DNA of 64,000 nucleotides from an uncultured Bacteroidales bacterium (GCA_903903985.1 CAIVAT010000178.1:1-64000); one strand, 5' to 3'. Positions 39,379 to 49,554 are shown, counted from the first letter of the stretch. Notes: generated by a model from the sequence alone, not told the origin. A program made the numbers and translations.

Positions 39379-40476
39379 ATGAAAAAAACTTTACTTTTTC
39401 TTGCGGTAATGCTGCTCATCTTTGCAGATGGCTACTCCCAGGCAACTTTTACAACTGGTGCTTTGGAGGTAGGTGTAAGCCAATATGGCAGAATCCGGCT
39501 TTTTACCCCCGATGGTACGAGGCATCTGCAACGCGCTTCGATCCTGGTGGGAACCAGACCAACGAGCGTATTTGACTACAATGCTGATGCGGAGGCTCTT
39601 GAACCAGCAGCATTGGTGACGAATCCCGCATTAAGTGATTTTGAAATCTATGGTTCAATTGACAACTCTTATTCATCATTACCCCCGGCTGTGATTGTAA
39701 AATTGAATGCCTACGGGTGGAACAATGGCAGTTACACCATCGTTAAATTCAAGGTAATCAATAATGAATCGGATAACATTGATGCAATAATCGGCCTTGA
39801 CATTATACCGGAGTTAAACCAGACTTATGGATTCGACACCGTTACGTACAATAATGCCCAGGGAGTGATACGGTTTCACAGAGGCGGTCAGGTGAATATG
39901 GGCATGAAACTGCTTTCAACATCACTGTCATCCCTCTATTCTTTCGAATGGTACGATGGTTATAATGCAGATACCAGTTATTGGAATTGGATGAATTATG
40001 GATCGTTGCAACCTCAATATGTTTCAACTACGCTTGACGGACCGGTTACCATTACGGCACAGAACTTTGTTAACCTGGCCCCGGCGCACTCTGTGGATGT
40101 ATATTATGCCCTTGCGTTAGGAGCTGATGAGCAAACCATGTTATCCAACATCGCTGCAGCGGTAGTCAAGTACCAGGCATTGATCACCTCTGTTAATAAT
40201 CATCCTTCTGCCACTGAATTCAACCTCGGGCAAAATACACCCAATCCATTTAGAAATTCCACTACGATCAGTTACCAGTTGCCTGAAAATGGTCAGGTAA
40301 GTTTAAAGGTTTATAATGTTGTGGGAAATGAAGTGGCGACTTTGGTAGATTCAAAGCAAAGAAGCGGTATACACACTGTTGATTTCAATGCAAAAAATTT
40401 ACCCGGCGGCGTATATTATTATACACTCAGGTGTAATGACCAGGTAAAATCAAATAAAATGTTACTGATCAAATAA
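39379..40476 (+). CDS. Secreted protein with type A T9SS C-terminal sorting domain
   Basis: A 365-residue protein with a signal peptide (MKKTLLFLAVMLLIFADGYS), about 270 residues of beta-rich sequence of unrecognised function (for example FDYNADAEALEPAALV and DIIPELNQTYGFDTVTY), and a C-terminal T9SS signal (LGQNTPNPFRNSTTISYQLP, VYNVVGNEVATLVD, GGVYYYTL). Expected to be secreted and often attached to the cell surface. Lies next to the SusCD operon in convergent orientation, with the 40496-40542 inverted repeat between them. Confidence 0.85.
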   Translation: MKKTLLFLAVMLLIFADGYSQATFTTGALEVGVSQYGRIRLFTPDGTRHLQRASILVGTRPTSVFDYNADAEALEPAALVTNPALSDFEIYGSIDNSYSSLPPAVIVKLNAYGWNNGSYTIVKFKVINNESDNIDAIIGLDIIPELNQTYGFDTVTYNNAQGVIRFHRGGQVNMGMKLLSTSLSSLYSFEWYDGYNADTSYWNWMNYGSLQPQYVSTTLDGPVTITAQNFVNLAPAHSVDVYYALALGADEQTMLSNIAAAVVKYQALITSVNNHPSATEFNLGQNTPNPFRNSTTISYQLPENGQVSLKVYNVVGNEVATLVDSKQRSGIHTVDFNAKNLPGGVYYYTLRCNDQVKSNKMLLIK

Positions 40477-40490
40477 AAGGGAAAGATCGC

Positions 40491-40562
40491 GACGTGTGAC
40501 GCGTGACAAGTGACAAGTGATGAGTCATTTGTCACGCGTCACGCGTTTCGCGTTTCCTGTCA
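40491..40562. repeat. GTCACGC heptamer cluster with a 14-bp perfect inverted repeat
   Basis: GTGACGCGTGACAA (40496-40509) and TTGTCACGCGTCAC (40529-40542) form a perfect 14-bp stem around a 19-nt loop that itself has GTGACAA units. It lies between convergent genes and may end transcription of both. The GTCACGC heptamer is also found inside the DnaE2-like gene at 55613-55638. Confidence 0.7.
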
Positions 40563-41783
40563 CAGTTTAATCCATGCCACGGTCATGGCATGCGGGCTTA
40601 CGCCGGTCAGCCAATCCTCTTGAGCCGACCCGTCGAGATTGGCCCTGATTATTTTACCATCCGGAGCTGAGTTGGAATTTTTAACTCCCCAGAAGAGTTT
40701 ATTACGTGTTTGGTCTAAGGTGATGCCCCAGGTGGCCTTTGTTCCATATTCACCGATTTTTGTGAGGCTGGTGCCATTGAGATTACACATGTAAACTCCA
40801 TTTTCGGGGGCAACAGTCCCTGTTGAACCATAAAGGACCAGGTAGGCTTTCCCGTTCCTGAAATCCATCTCCAGGGCTGTCCCGTCAACATCGGGGGTGC
40901 CCGGAACATCGAAAGTAATTTGAGTGAAATTCGTGCCATCAAAATTCACAGACCAGAAACCGCCCAGGTAGTCGGTTTTATCATTGACAAGATAAATCTT
41001 ATTGGACACTGGATCGTATTGCATGTCGATCGGGTATTGAGGTTCAGATGCTCCACCATTCATTGCGATGAATACTTCGGGATTGGTGCCATCCAGGTTG
41101 GCACGATAGATGCCCCCGGTGCGGCCCCAATAAATTTTATCCCCGTATACGAAGATGGCCTCCGCATCACCGACGAGTTCCTGCCCCGGAACACTGGCAT
41201 CCAGGATTTTCTGGGGCAAGGAACCATCTGCATTAAACCGGTAAATTGCCTGATTCGAATAATCGGTGATATAAATTTTCTGGTGGGCGGTATCAACGGC
41301 TATCCCATAGGGCCTTGACATGTCGGCTTCGACGAAATCCTGGCTGAGCGGCGGGGCATCATTCAGGATGACCATATGTCCATTCCCAATTGTTCCCCTG
41401 GTGGTATAGTAAAAGACCTGTGACAATCCTGCAAGCGGATCCTTGATATTCACCACCAGGGATTTAGACTCCTGACTATAATAGACAGAATTTACCGGGG
41501 TACATGTAAGTTTGACGCTGTACAATCCGGGTGTTTCAAATGTGGCCGTCGGGTTGATTTCTGTTGACGTCTGGCCATTTCCGAAATCCCACAGATAACC
41601 CGTAGCATTTAAGGATAAATTGGTGAATACGACTTCACAAGGCGCATATCCACCGTTTTTGACAACATAACTGAAATTGGCCTGAGTACTTGCAGCGGGG
41701 GTCCCCATGTCCTTCTCTTTGCATCCTGTTCCTAAAGTCAGGATGAAGAGGAACGTGATAAGATATAAAAGATTTCTTTTCAT
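40560..41783 (-). CDS. Surface lipoprotein with PKD domain and YWTD-like beta-propeller
   Basis: A 407-residue lipoprotein (lipobox LGTGC, Cys21). A PKD domain is at about 33-115 (GYLWDFGNGQTSTEINP), followed by five to six LDLR/YWTD-like propeller blades (KIYITDYSNQAIYRFNADG, KIYWGRTGGIYRANLDG, KLFWGVKNSNSAPDGKIIRA). It follows susD after 31 bases on the same strand, the position where SusE/F-like surface binding proteins are found. It probably binds the same ligand as SusD, but no ligand specificity can be read from the sequence. Confidence 0.85.
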   Translation of the reverse strand: MKRNLLYLITFLFILTLGTGCKEKDMGTPAASTQANFSYVVKNGGYAPCEVVFTNLSLNATGYLWDFGNGQTSTEINPTATFETPGLYSVKLTCTPVNSVYYSQESKSLVVNIKDPLAGLSQVFYYTTRGTIGNGHMVILNDAPPLSQDFVEADMSRPYGIAVDTAHQKIYITDYSNQAIYRFNADGSLPQKILDASVPGQELVGDAEAIFVYGDKIYWGRTGGIYRANLDGTNPEVFIAMNGGASEPQYPIDMQYDPVSNKIYLVNDKTDYLGGFWSVNFDGTNFTQITFDVPGTPDVDGTALEMDFRNGKAYLVLYGSTGTVAPENGVYMCNLNGTSLTKIGEYGTKATWGITLDQTRNKLFWGVKNSNSAPDGKIIRANLDGSAQEDWLTGVSPHAMTVAWIKL

Positions 41784-41814
41784 AATTTTCTACTTTAAAA
41801 AGGTTGAAAAATGA

Positions 41815-43149
41815 TCAATAGCCAGGGTTTTGCTTCATTAGTGTATTTGTTTGCAGTTCGCTGAGCGGTATCGGAAAAAGGGTGTATTTCTGATCGATTC
41901 CAAGCACGGTTGTTGCTCTTTTTGTCCTGACAAGGTCAGACCACCTCTGGCTTTCAAAAGCAAACTCATGCCTGCGTTCGTTTTCAATGGCAAGTTGCAA
42001 CTCAGCATACGTGGTAGCTGTTGTGGGAGCAAGACCTGACCGCAATCTCAGGGTATTGATATCATTTCGGATATCATCTATGTTTCCGCTGGTATATGCC
42101 AACGCCTCGGCGCGAATCATGTACATTTCAGCCAGGCGCAGCACATATACCCGGTCGGTACCCGAGGTAACGTCGGTATACTTGATTCCGTATGGCAGAT
42201 TCTTTGCATCAAATGTAATGGAAGCGTTAAACCTGACTGTGTCGGTGGCTTGGAAACTCTGGACGAATACTGCCGGTGGTGAAACTTCATACCGGCCAGT
42301 GAGGCTGACAGGAAAGAAATATTGGGCCAGACGGTTATAATTCTGGGCATCAAAAATCACTTCGAAAATGGATTCGGTCGTATTCCCGTTGAAAAGGTCG
42401 GCATAGGCCGGGGCCAGGATATATCCGCCATTATTGATCACCTCATCCGCCCTGGCTTTGGCCTGGGCTGCGATGGACGCATCGCCGGTAAATTGGAATT
42501 GCGACAGATAGACCCTTGCCAGTAACGCAGTGGCACTGTAGGAGCTGGCCCATCCCAGTGGCCTGGAGGCAGGCAGGATTTTTTCAGCCTCCACTAAATC
42601 AGCGATAACCTGTTTATATACATCCGCCACAGTGTTACGAGCCTGGTTTATGCTGGACAAGTCGAGGGTAGGCCTGGTTTTGATAGGGATACCACCGAAG
42701 TAACCGAGGAGGTTGAAATGGGATAAAGCACGGAGAAAAAGTGCATCCCCGGTATACATGTTCCGTTTGTCAGTACTCATTTCAATGCCGCCAATACGTT
42801 CGAGCACATTGTTGACCCTGTTGATGCAATCGTAATTGGAAGTCCAGATTCCGTCAATGATGCCATTGTCGGAAGCAATCAGGTTGTCGTCAATTTGGAG
42901 ATAGTCACGGGTCGTTCCGGTCCATGCGAGATTATCGGCCGCAAGATCCTCAACGATGACATGGTTGCGTCCGTAATTGCCGACGTCATGCAGGGAATAA
43001 TAAGCCCCTGTGATGGCTTTGTTTATACCGGTTTCATCCTTGATAGCCTGATCCGTCGAAATGGAAGCAGTCGGTTGAACATCCAGCATCTTGGTGCAGG
43101 ACATGGCTGTAAGGGCCAGGATAATGAATATATATGATATTTTTTTCAT
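41815..43149 (-). CDS. SusD/RagB-family nutrient-binding lipoprotein
   Basis: A 444-residue outer-membrane lipoprotein (lipobox AMSC, Cys18), with the N-terminal KMLDVQPTASISTDQAI, TPR-like LFLRALSHFNLLGYFGGIPI and the C-terminal NERRHEFAFESQRWSDLVRT typical of SusD. It caps the SusC channel and delivers substrate. Gene order susC-susD with 18 bases between them supports a functional pair. Neighbouring cyanophycinases suggest a peptide or polymer ligand. Confidence 0.95.
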   Translation of the reverse strand: MKKISYIFIILALTAMSCTKMLDVQPTASISTDQAIKDETGINKAITGAYYSLHDVGNYGRNHVIVEDLAADNLAWTGTTRDYLQIDDNLIASDNGIIDGIWTSNYDCINRVNNVLERIGGIEMSTDKRNMYTGDALFLRALSHFNLLGYFGGIPIKTRPTLDLSSINQARNTVADVYKQVIADLVEAEKILPASRPLGWASSYSATALLARVYLSQFQFTGDASIAAQAKARADEVINNGGYILAPAYADLFNGNTTESIFEVIFDAQNYNRLAQYFFPVSLTGRYEVSPPAVFVQSFQATDTVRFNASITFDAKNLPYGIKYTDVTSGTDRVYVLRLAEMYMIRAEALAYTSGNIDDIRNDINTLRLRSGLAPTTATTYAELQLAIENERRHEFAFESQRWSDLVRTKRATTVLGIDQKYTLFPIPLSELQTNTLMKQNPGY

Positions 43150-43167
43150 CTTTTTCAGAATTAAATG

Positions 43168-46077
43168 TTAAAAAACAAAGCTCAGACCAACCAGGAGTGT
43201 GCGCGATTGCGGGTAGGTAAAGAAGTCAGTCCCGATGATGATATTGCTGGAACCGCCATAATAGTTAACCTCCGGGTCCATCCCGAAATAATTCGTGAAG
43301 GTGTACAGGTTTTGGATTGTCGTATATATTTTTGCAGACTTCATCCCGATTTTCTTAATCCAGGATTTATTAAAATTATAACTCAGCGTTATATTTTTGA
43401 CCCGCAGGAACGAACCATCTTCAATGAACCTCGAGGATTTATACGAATCACCTTCTTTTGGAAACTGGGTAATATCGCCTGGTTTTTTCCACCGCCCGTT
43501 CATACGGGTAGTCTGGTTGTCTTCGCCGGTGCCCGATTCCAGGTAAACCAGCGTTCCATCGTAAACATCATTGCCATATACGGCCTGGAGAAAAATGGAG
43601 AGCTCAAAAGATTTGTAGCTAAGCACATTGGTAAATCCAGCGGTAAAATCGGGATTCGGATCTCCGGTCTTTACACGGTCGGTCGAAGTGATGATGCCGT
43701 CATGATTGACATCCTCATACACAAGGTTCCCGGTTGTAGGGTCTACACCGAGACAATTATACCCAAAGAAGATTCCAATGGGTTGGCCCACCTCAACGCG
43801 GTTCCCCCCACGCCCCATGTCGTCAATCGGCTGGTTCTCATAAAGGCTCAGTACCTTGTTGCGGTTCATGGCAAAATTGAGAGAGGAAGTCCAGGTGAAT
43901 GCCTTATCGATATTGACCGTATTCAGCACAACCTCAAGCCCTTTATTTTCAAGTTGCCCGATGTTGGATGAGATGTAGTAGAATCCTGAGGAAGCGGGGA
44001 TTGGTCTGTCCAGAAGAAGATCCTTGGTATGATTGTAGTACACATCAAAATTGAGACTGATCCTTTTCTTGAACAACGACAGATCAAAACCCAGCCCGGT
44101 TTGTGTAGTTGATTCCCATTTCAGGTCAGGATTAGGTAACTGTGTGGGTGCAATGCCTGACCCACCTCCATAATTGTATCCGGCACCGTAAAGTCCAAGG
44201 GAAGCAAAATCACCGATGCCGTCATTGCCGGTAAGCCCGTAAATAGCCCTGATTTTCAGTTCGTCGATCCATTTTACACTTTTCATGAATGGTTCTTCCG
44301 ACATACGCCATGCAACAGAACCAGCCGGGAAATAACCATATTTGTTATTGGTGCCGAATTTAGAGGATCCATCGGCCCGTGCAGTCAGTGTAAAGATATA
44401 TTTATATTTATAGTTGTATTTGAACTGCCCGAAGTAAGAATTCATTACCCGGTCGAGGGCAGTTGCGGAAGCAGCACGGATGGTGCCCGCTGAAGTCATA
44501 TATTGCAAATTATCGTTTGGGAAATTGATGCCTTCGATATAGGTCGTCCGGTTGGAATATTTCTCAAAACTTTGACCGATCAGGATGTCAATATTGTGCT
44601 TTTCCTTGATCTCCCTGATGTATTGCAAAACATTGTTGGTGGTAAGGTTGCTTGCATAGCTGGTCCCTTCGATACCCAGTCCATTGTACTTTCTTCCCTG
44701 GCGTGTTGTTGTGGGATCATAGCTGTGCTCCCGGAGATTGTATATATCGACCCCGAATTTTGAAGTGAAGGTAAAACCATCCAGAAACTTATACTCGACG
44801 TAAACATTGCCCCCGGTGCGGTTGGTATAGGCATTGTTGATCGAATTGTTGGCAATGGCTACGGGGTTGGCATAAAACATGGATTCGTCGTAGGCACCGT
44901 TGGCATCATAAACCGGGTAAATGGCAGGTATTGACATGGCATTCGGCAAAGGCCCGTTCAGGGTTGCATCGCCTTCCACCCTGGCATTTTTCGAATAGGT
45001 AATCCCCACGCCGCCCCCGATGGTCAGGTTGGGAAGGATCTTATAATCTGCATTGATGCGTCCGCTGTAACGCTGGTAGGATGTTCCCTTGACTACGCCA
45101 TCCTGGTCGTAATAGTTTCCTGAAATGAAGAGCCTGAATTTATCGCTTCCGCTGCTGACAGAAAGTTCGGTATTTGCTGTGGGTGCCGTTATCAGGATCT
45201 CATCCATCCAGTCGGTGTTGATTCCCTGTACGTTTGTCCCTTTGTAAGAATTCCAATCCGACGCACTCATCATTGGGATGATGCGTTCTTTTGGTAATGT
45301 CTGCCATCCATAGCTAACGTTCAGCGATACATCCGTCTTGTCCCTGCTTCCTTTCTTGGTCGTGATCAGGATTACCCCGTTGGAGGCACGTGCACCATAT
45401 ACTGAAGTGGCAGAGGCATCTTTCAGGACTGTCATTGATTCAATATCGTTTGGGTTGAGGTCACTCATGGCATTTATCTCCTGCCCGCTCATGCCTACTT
45501 GCGAATATTCTCCTGTAATGGCAGGAATCCCATCGACGACGATCAGGGGCTGGTTGCTTGCATTGATGGAACTCCCCCCCCTGAGTTTGATCATGTTCTG
45601 ACCCCCGGGTGTTCCCGATTGTGTATTGACGGTGAGCCCGGCTGTTTGGCCCTGCAGCACACCATCCAGGGTACGGACAGGCATGTTTTTGATCTCATCC
45701 TGATTTAGCACTTCGACTGATCCCGAGATCAGCTTTTTACTCGTCGTGCTGTACCCGACTACAACCAATTCGCCGAGTGCAATGTCCTGGTCGCTCATCT
45801 TGACATTGATCACTTTGTGGTTGTTCACCTGAATTTCCTGGGTCTGCATGCCGACGAAGGAATATACCAGCATCCCTTTGGCAGGAGCCAGGAGCGAATA
45901 CTTTCCGTTGATGTCGGATGTTGTTCCCTGGGTTGTCCCTTTGATCAGAATGGTAACTCCCGGAATCGGTGAGTTATCGTCAACGGAGATGATTGTTCCG
46001 CTGACAGGAATGTCCTGTGCCACCAGTGTTTTGATGAGCAGCGCAAACAATAATAGAAGAAGGTAGTGTTTTTTCAT
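43168..46077 (-). CDS. SusC/RagA-family TonB-linked outer-membrane transporter
   Basis: A 969-residue TonB-dependent transporter. The signal peptide is followed by a carboxypeptidase-regulatory-like domain (about 22-100; VSGTIISVDDNSPIPGVTIL), a TonB box-like GELVVVGY, the plug (VRTLDGVLQGQTAGL, KDASATSVYGARASNGV) and a large barrel ending in VGLSFVF. Imports large or bulky substrate bound by SusD. It is the third gene of the five-gene operon starting with the two cyanophycinase-family genes. Confidence 0.95.
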   Translation of the reverse strand: MKKHYLLLLLFALLIKTLVAQDIPVSGTIISVDDNSPIPGVTILIKGTTQGTTSDINGKYSLLAPAKGMLVYSFVGMQTQEIQVNNHKVINVKMSDQDIALGELVVVGYSTTSKKLISGSVEVLNQDEIKNMPVRTLDGVLQGQTAGLTVNTQSGTPGGQNMIKLRGGSSINASNQPLIVVDGIPAITGEYSQVGMSGQEINAMSDLNPNDIESMTVLKDASATSVYGARASNGVILITTKKGSRDKTDVSLNVSYGWQTLPKERIIPMMSASDWNSYKGTNVQGINTDWMDEILITAPTANTELSVSSGSDKFRLFISGNYYDQDGVVKGTSYQRYSGRINADYKILPNLTIGGGVGITYSKNARVEGDATLNGPLPNAMSIPAIYPVYDANGAYDESMFYANPVAIANNSINNAYTNRTGGNVYVEYKFLDGFTFTSKFGVDIYNLREHSYDPTTTRQGRKYNGLGIEGTSYASNLTTNNVLQYIREIKEKHNIDILIGQSFEKYSNRTTYIEGINFPNDNLQYMTSAGTIRAASATALDRVMNSYFGQFKYNYKYKYIFTLTARADGSSKFGTNNKYGYFPAGSVAWRMSEEPFMKSVKWIDELKIRAIYGLTGNDGIGDFASLGLYGAGYNYGGGSGIAPTQLPNPDLKWESTTQTGLGFDLSLFKKRISLNFDVYYNHTKDLLLDRPIPASSGFYYISSNIGQLENKGLEVVLNTVNIDKAFTWTSSLNFAMNRNKVLSLYENQPIDDMGRGGNRVEVGQPIGIFFGYNCLGVDPTTGNLVYEDVNHDGIITSTDRVKTGDPNPDFTAGFTNVLSYKSFELSIFLQAVYGNDVYDGTLVYLESGTGEDNQTTRMNGRWKKPGDITQFPKEGDSYKSSRFIEDGSFLRVKNITLSYNFNKSWIKKIGMKSAKIYTTIQNLYTFTNYFGMDPEVNYYGGSSNIIIGTDFFTYPQSRTLLVGLSFVF

Positions 46078-46102
46078 ATGCTTGGTGTTTGGTTAGGGTT
46101 CG

Positions 46103-47377
46103 TTATTTTAACGGGGTAACAGATATTTTTACAGGCTCAATATCCATTCTCACGTTGGTTATTGTGTAGTGGTGGCCATCAGCCGGCCGGTCAATATAAA
46201 ACCCTTCACTGGAAGGTGTTTTGGACAAGGTGACCTGAAACGCGGAATGCTGTTCGTTAAAGCTTACATTGTGAATGGTATCTGCGCCCTTGTTATTCAT
46301 TAAATTTACTGTCAGTAAATCACGAAAACTGCTGGAATATTGCGTCAGTATACCGGCTTGTCCGGGATTTTGCACATTATGGGATTCTTTTCCCCTGATC
46401 GGTTTTTTATCACTGGCCGGTGAAATTATTCCGGTTGAAACATTGTAAGAATCACCTTCATCAAGGTAGCTCACCGACAGGTTTGTAATGCTGATTAACT
46501 TTTGAACATGTGAAATACTGGCATTGGCTGTATTCATCATTACAACCCCTGATGCACCCGCAACTTTCACGAGGTTCAGTTTCCCCACATAAATCAGTGC
46601 GGTGTTTTCATCAATTCCAAAACCGATGTTGAATCTTGGCTTTTCATTCATGAGGGCCACCGCAAGCCGTCCGATCCTGGCTCTGACAAGAAAATGCTGA
46701 TCAACAATTCCAAGAGGGAAAAAGCCCAAACCTTTGGTCATAAGTACCCCATCATCTTCGGGAAAATCCTCACCGGCATAGTCAGTTATAACACCATGGG
46801 TGAGGGCTGCAAGACTATTGCCTGCGCCGATCATGGCTTCACTCATGATGGCAGCACCGGCACTGGTACCGCCTACGACCCCCCCGGAACGGAATACATC
46901 CCACACTGCTTCAAGAACGGGAGTATGGCTGCCATCGGGACGAACCAGTGCTTTCATAATTCTGAGCTGGTCGCCGCCCGAAAACCAGACAGCTGAGCAT
47001 TTCCTGACAAGTTCTGCCAGGCGGGGGTCATTGCCATTGTCTTTCCACGTTGATTCGTTCACATCCAGGGTACTGTCATCGTCCATGGTCGCCACATTGA
47101 CTAAATGAATGTTGTCGGGTTTAATGCCATAAGAGATTAATATATTCCTGAAATAGATATATGATTGCACAGGGGTTGCACTGGCAGAAGGGATTATTGC
47201 AAAAGCAGCTTTTTCAGTTCCCCCGGCAAATTCGATCAACTGGTTGAAGATACTTTTATTGTTATATTCCAATCCTCCTCCAACAATCACGAGGTTTCCC
47301 CGGGACAGTGGCTGACTGCTCAAACTGATTGAAAAAATCAGTGCACATGCGATCAACAGTATACGTAGTTTGGTCAT
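46103..47377 (-). CDS. Cyanophycinase-family peptidase S51 (exported)
   Basis: A 424-residue exported protein with signal peptide (MTKLRILLIACALIFSISLSSQ). The S51 core (about 28-300) has RGNLVIVGGG, WFSGGDQ, the nucleophile elbow GTSAGA (S172), and the family motif DQHFLVRARIGRL (H228). The known reaction is release of beta-aspartyl-arginine dipeptides from cyanophycin. The C-terminal 120 residues look beta-rich and are not from the standard enzyme, perhaps a surface-binding module. It lies 25 bases before susC. Plain peptidase E-type alpha-aspartyl dipeptidase activity is less likely because of the length and the DQHF motif. Confidence 0.85.
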   Translation of the reverse strand: MTKLRILLIACALIFSISLSSQPLSRGNLVIVGGGLEYNNKSIFNQLIEFAGGTEKAAFAIIPSASATPVQSYIYFRNILISYGIKPDNIHLVNVATMDDDSTLDVNESTWKDNGNDPRLAELVRKCSAVWFSGGDQLRIMKALVRPDGSHTPVLEAVWDVFRSGGVVGGTSAGAAIMSEAMIGAGNSLAALTHGVITDYAGEDFPEDDGVLMTKGLGFFPLGIVDQHFLVRARIGRLAVALMNEKPRFNIGFGIDENTALIYVGKLNLVKVAGASGVVMMNTANASISHVQKLISITNLSVSYLDEGDSYNVSTGIISPASDKKPIRGKESHNVQNPGQAGILTQYSSSFRDLLTVNLMNNKGADTIHNVSFNEQHSAFQVTLSKTPSSEGFYIDRPADGHHYTITNVRMDIEPVKISVTPLK

Positions 47378-47448
47378 TTTGCTTTAATTAAGTTTCCACA
47401 GCCCCTCCCTCTCCTGAGTGAGACGGGGAGGAGATGAGGTTTTGGAAT

Positions 47449-49416
47449 TTATTGTTTAACAAATTTAACAGCGGTCACAGGGTTTTGTTGTTTGTTATTT
47501 ACCATTATAATATAGACCCCTGATGTAAATGCTGAAACATCAATTTGTTCCGTTTCATTGCTGGAATCGCCCTGCATCATCAGGTTACCTGGCAAGTCAT
47601 AGATTTTCCACTCATGTCTTTTGGAATCCCATTTCAATGACAGTTTATTATGAACCGGGTTAGGCGATAATACCAAAGGTTTCGTGCTTTTATCGTCCCG
47701 GATTCCGGTAGAATGAACAGTTCCCATGATATAGGGGGTGGTGTAATCAATCAGGGCGAGTTTCAGATGTTCAAATCCTGCAATCATCCGGGGCAATGTG
47801 CTGGTGCTACCTGATGCGGTATGGGTTGAAAACCCTGCAACGCTTCCGGCATTGGCAATTACCATAACAGGAGCGGAGCCATAGCCTGTAAGTGTTGTTT
47901 TCCCAGCCACGGGAGTGAATTTCATATAATTGTGGTTGGTAAGCCAGATGCCGTATTTCAGGGAGTCTCTGGCCATAGCATATGGAACAGCCGTTATCGT
48001 GTTTTCGTAAATATAATCGTTCAGGAACGTATTGGGCATAATTACCGTATGACTGAGCAAAGACAGCCCTTTCGTGAAAGTGAGTTCGGCGTAGTAAGAA
48101 GCATATTCGGTTAAATAATTATCAACAACCGTTTTACCTGCAAACCGGGAATCGTCACCTGCAAAGGCTGTGATCATACTGTCGCTTGTTATTTTTTTCA
48201 GAAGCAAATCTCCATTGATGGTTCCAAGAAATGAAGATAGTGCAGGGAAACTGTTTTTCAGGAACAGGATCTTCGTCACAGTATTGATTCGGTTGCCAAG
48301 TTCAGCATCGGTCCCCGATTGTAGGTTCGGGGTGTAGAGGTACACCTGGGCGGCCCCCAACTCGAGCAACCTGGTTTTAAATGTGGCTGCCAGAGACTGA
48401 TCTCCGGATAATATGACGATATCTGCCGCTTTTTCCCCGGTACTGTTCACCAGGTCGTTCAACATGGCCTGATTATCAAAAAGCACATTACTGCCGCTGG
48501 CCAGAATGGTATAATTACCTGATTCTTCAAGCCCTGCGGTATTCATTTCACGATCAAGGCCCGCGAATCCTATCTGTCCGGTCGAGAAATTGTAAGTGCT
48601 TCCCTGCAGCAGCTGAAAAACATGAACAGGGTCGGCGAGCAGTTTGTTACCATTGAGTGCGTAGGTGCTTCCGGCTGGATATATGTTTGCACATCCGGTT
48701 CCGTAAACTGTCCCGAGTCCGTTCTCATCCACTGTCATGCAGGTCATGTCATCCATTCCCAAACCATTGATGGACAATCCCTGGTTCAGGCTGAGGTTGG
48801 CCAGGAACCCGACAAGCCTCCCAAACCGGCCGCGCTCGGCAAAGTGGGTGTCAAAAAGAAAACCCGGAACGAGGTTCATGAAATCACTTGCAAGAGTAAC
48901 AAATTGATTGTTGGGGTTCTCGATGCATTCATACGGGTAAACCGTTCCGTTTTCTGCAGTGAACACCACGGATGACAATATATGCATTCCTGCCGAAGTA
49001 CCGCCTATCGTGCCACCTTGCGTGTACACATGGTTAACTGCATCCTGAAGTTTCGTATTGCGGTACAAGCTATAATAATCATACTGGTCGCCACCCCTGA
49101 AAAAGATCACATCGTAACTGGTCAGGGTATCATACGTTGCCTGGCTGTTTGCACTGTCGCGACTGGCAATGGCGAACTCTTTGGCCCTGGTGGCATGGCA
49201 TTGCTGCATGAAATAGGGGGCGAGGCTCCCTGTGGAGTACCCAACAATGGCGACTTTTTTGCCTGCGCCGGCCCAACTGTAAGCCGGGGTGCTCCAGCTT
49301 GAGATGCCGTTTTTTTCGGCGCCACCTCCCACCAAAAGCAACCTCCCGGTTTGTGAGGAAGCGTAATTGAATACTAAGATGAAGGTGATAAACAAAAAAC
49401 CTTTTAAATACGTCAT
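47449..49416 (-). CDS. T9SS-secreted cyanophycinase-like protein with a degenerate second S51 domain
   Basis: About 655 residues from the ATG at 49416, with signal MTYLKGFLFITFILVFNYAS. Domain 1 (about 24-280) is S51-like with RLLLVGGGAE, FFRGGDQ, nucleophile loop GTSAGM (S141), and DTHFAERGRFGRL (H191). Domain 2 (about 325-570) mirrors its layout (ADIVILSGDQSLAATFKTRL, ILFLKNSFPALSSFL) but has AGDDSR where the nucleophile loop should be, and NTF in place of the DTHF motif. The end has a T9SS signal (LSPNPVHNKLSLKWDS, GVYIIMV). It heads the operon with the other S51 enzyme, SusC and SusD. Confidence 0.85.
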   Translation of the reverse strand: MTYLKGFLFITFILVFNYASSQTGRLLLVGGGAEKNGISSWSTPAYSWAGAGKKVAIVGYSTGSLAPYFMQQCHATRAKEFAIASRDSANSQATYDTLTSYDVIFFRGGDQYDYYSLYRNTKLQDAVNHVYTQGGTIGGTSAGMHILSSVVFTAENGTVYPYECIENPNNQFVTLASDFMNLVPGFLFDTHFAERGRFGRLVGFLANLSLNQGLSINGLGMDDMTCMTVDENGLGTVYGTGCANIYPAGSTYALNGNKLLADPVHVFQLLQGSTYNFSTGQIGFAGLDREMNTAGLEESGNYTILASGSNVLFDNQAMLNDLVNSTGEKAADIVILSGDQSLAATFKTRLLELGAAQVYLYTPNLQSGTDAELGNRINTVTKILFLKNSFPALSSFLGTINGDLLLKKITSDSMITAFAGDDSRFAGKTVVDNYLTEYASYYAELTFTKGLSLLSHTVIMPNTFLNDYIYENTITAVPYAMARDSLKYGIWLTNHNYMKFTPVAGKTTLTGYGSAPVMVIANAGSVAGFSTHTASGSTSTLPRMIAGFEHLKLALIDYTTPYIMGTVHSTGIRDDKSTKPLVLSPNPVHNKLSLKWDSKRHEWKIYDLPGNLMMQGDSSNETEQIDVSAFTSGVYIIMVNNKQQNPVTAVKFVKQ

Positions 49417-49554
49417 TTTTGAGTAAAGATAGTCAACAGTGTATCTTGGTTTGTAGAGGTGCATTAATTATATAGCGAAAATATAAAATAAGGGAGCACA
49501 AAAAATGATTGTAATGATTTTTTTTACCAAATTTGCTCAATAAAACCTGAAAAG

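Noticed and set aside
40491-40562. CRISPR array
   Set aside because: The repeats are 7-bp units with no unique spacers of regular length and no cas genes nearby.
43165-43971. Long 268-codon open frame on the plus strand inside susC
   Set aside because: It lies antisense to the well-supported susC coding sequence, has no recognisable domains and shows the expected complement of a barrel gene.
46103-49416. Intracellular cyanophycin storage system
   Set aside because: Both S51 proteins carry export signals and no cyanophycin synthetase is present, so a role outside the cell is more likely.
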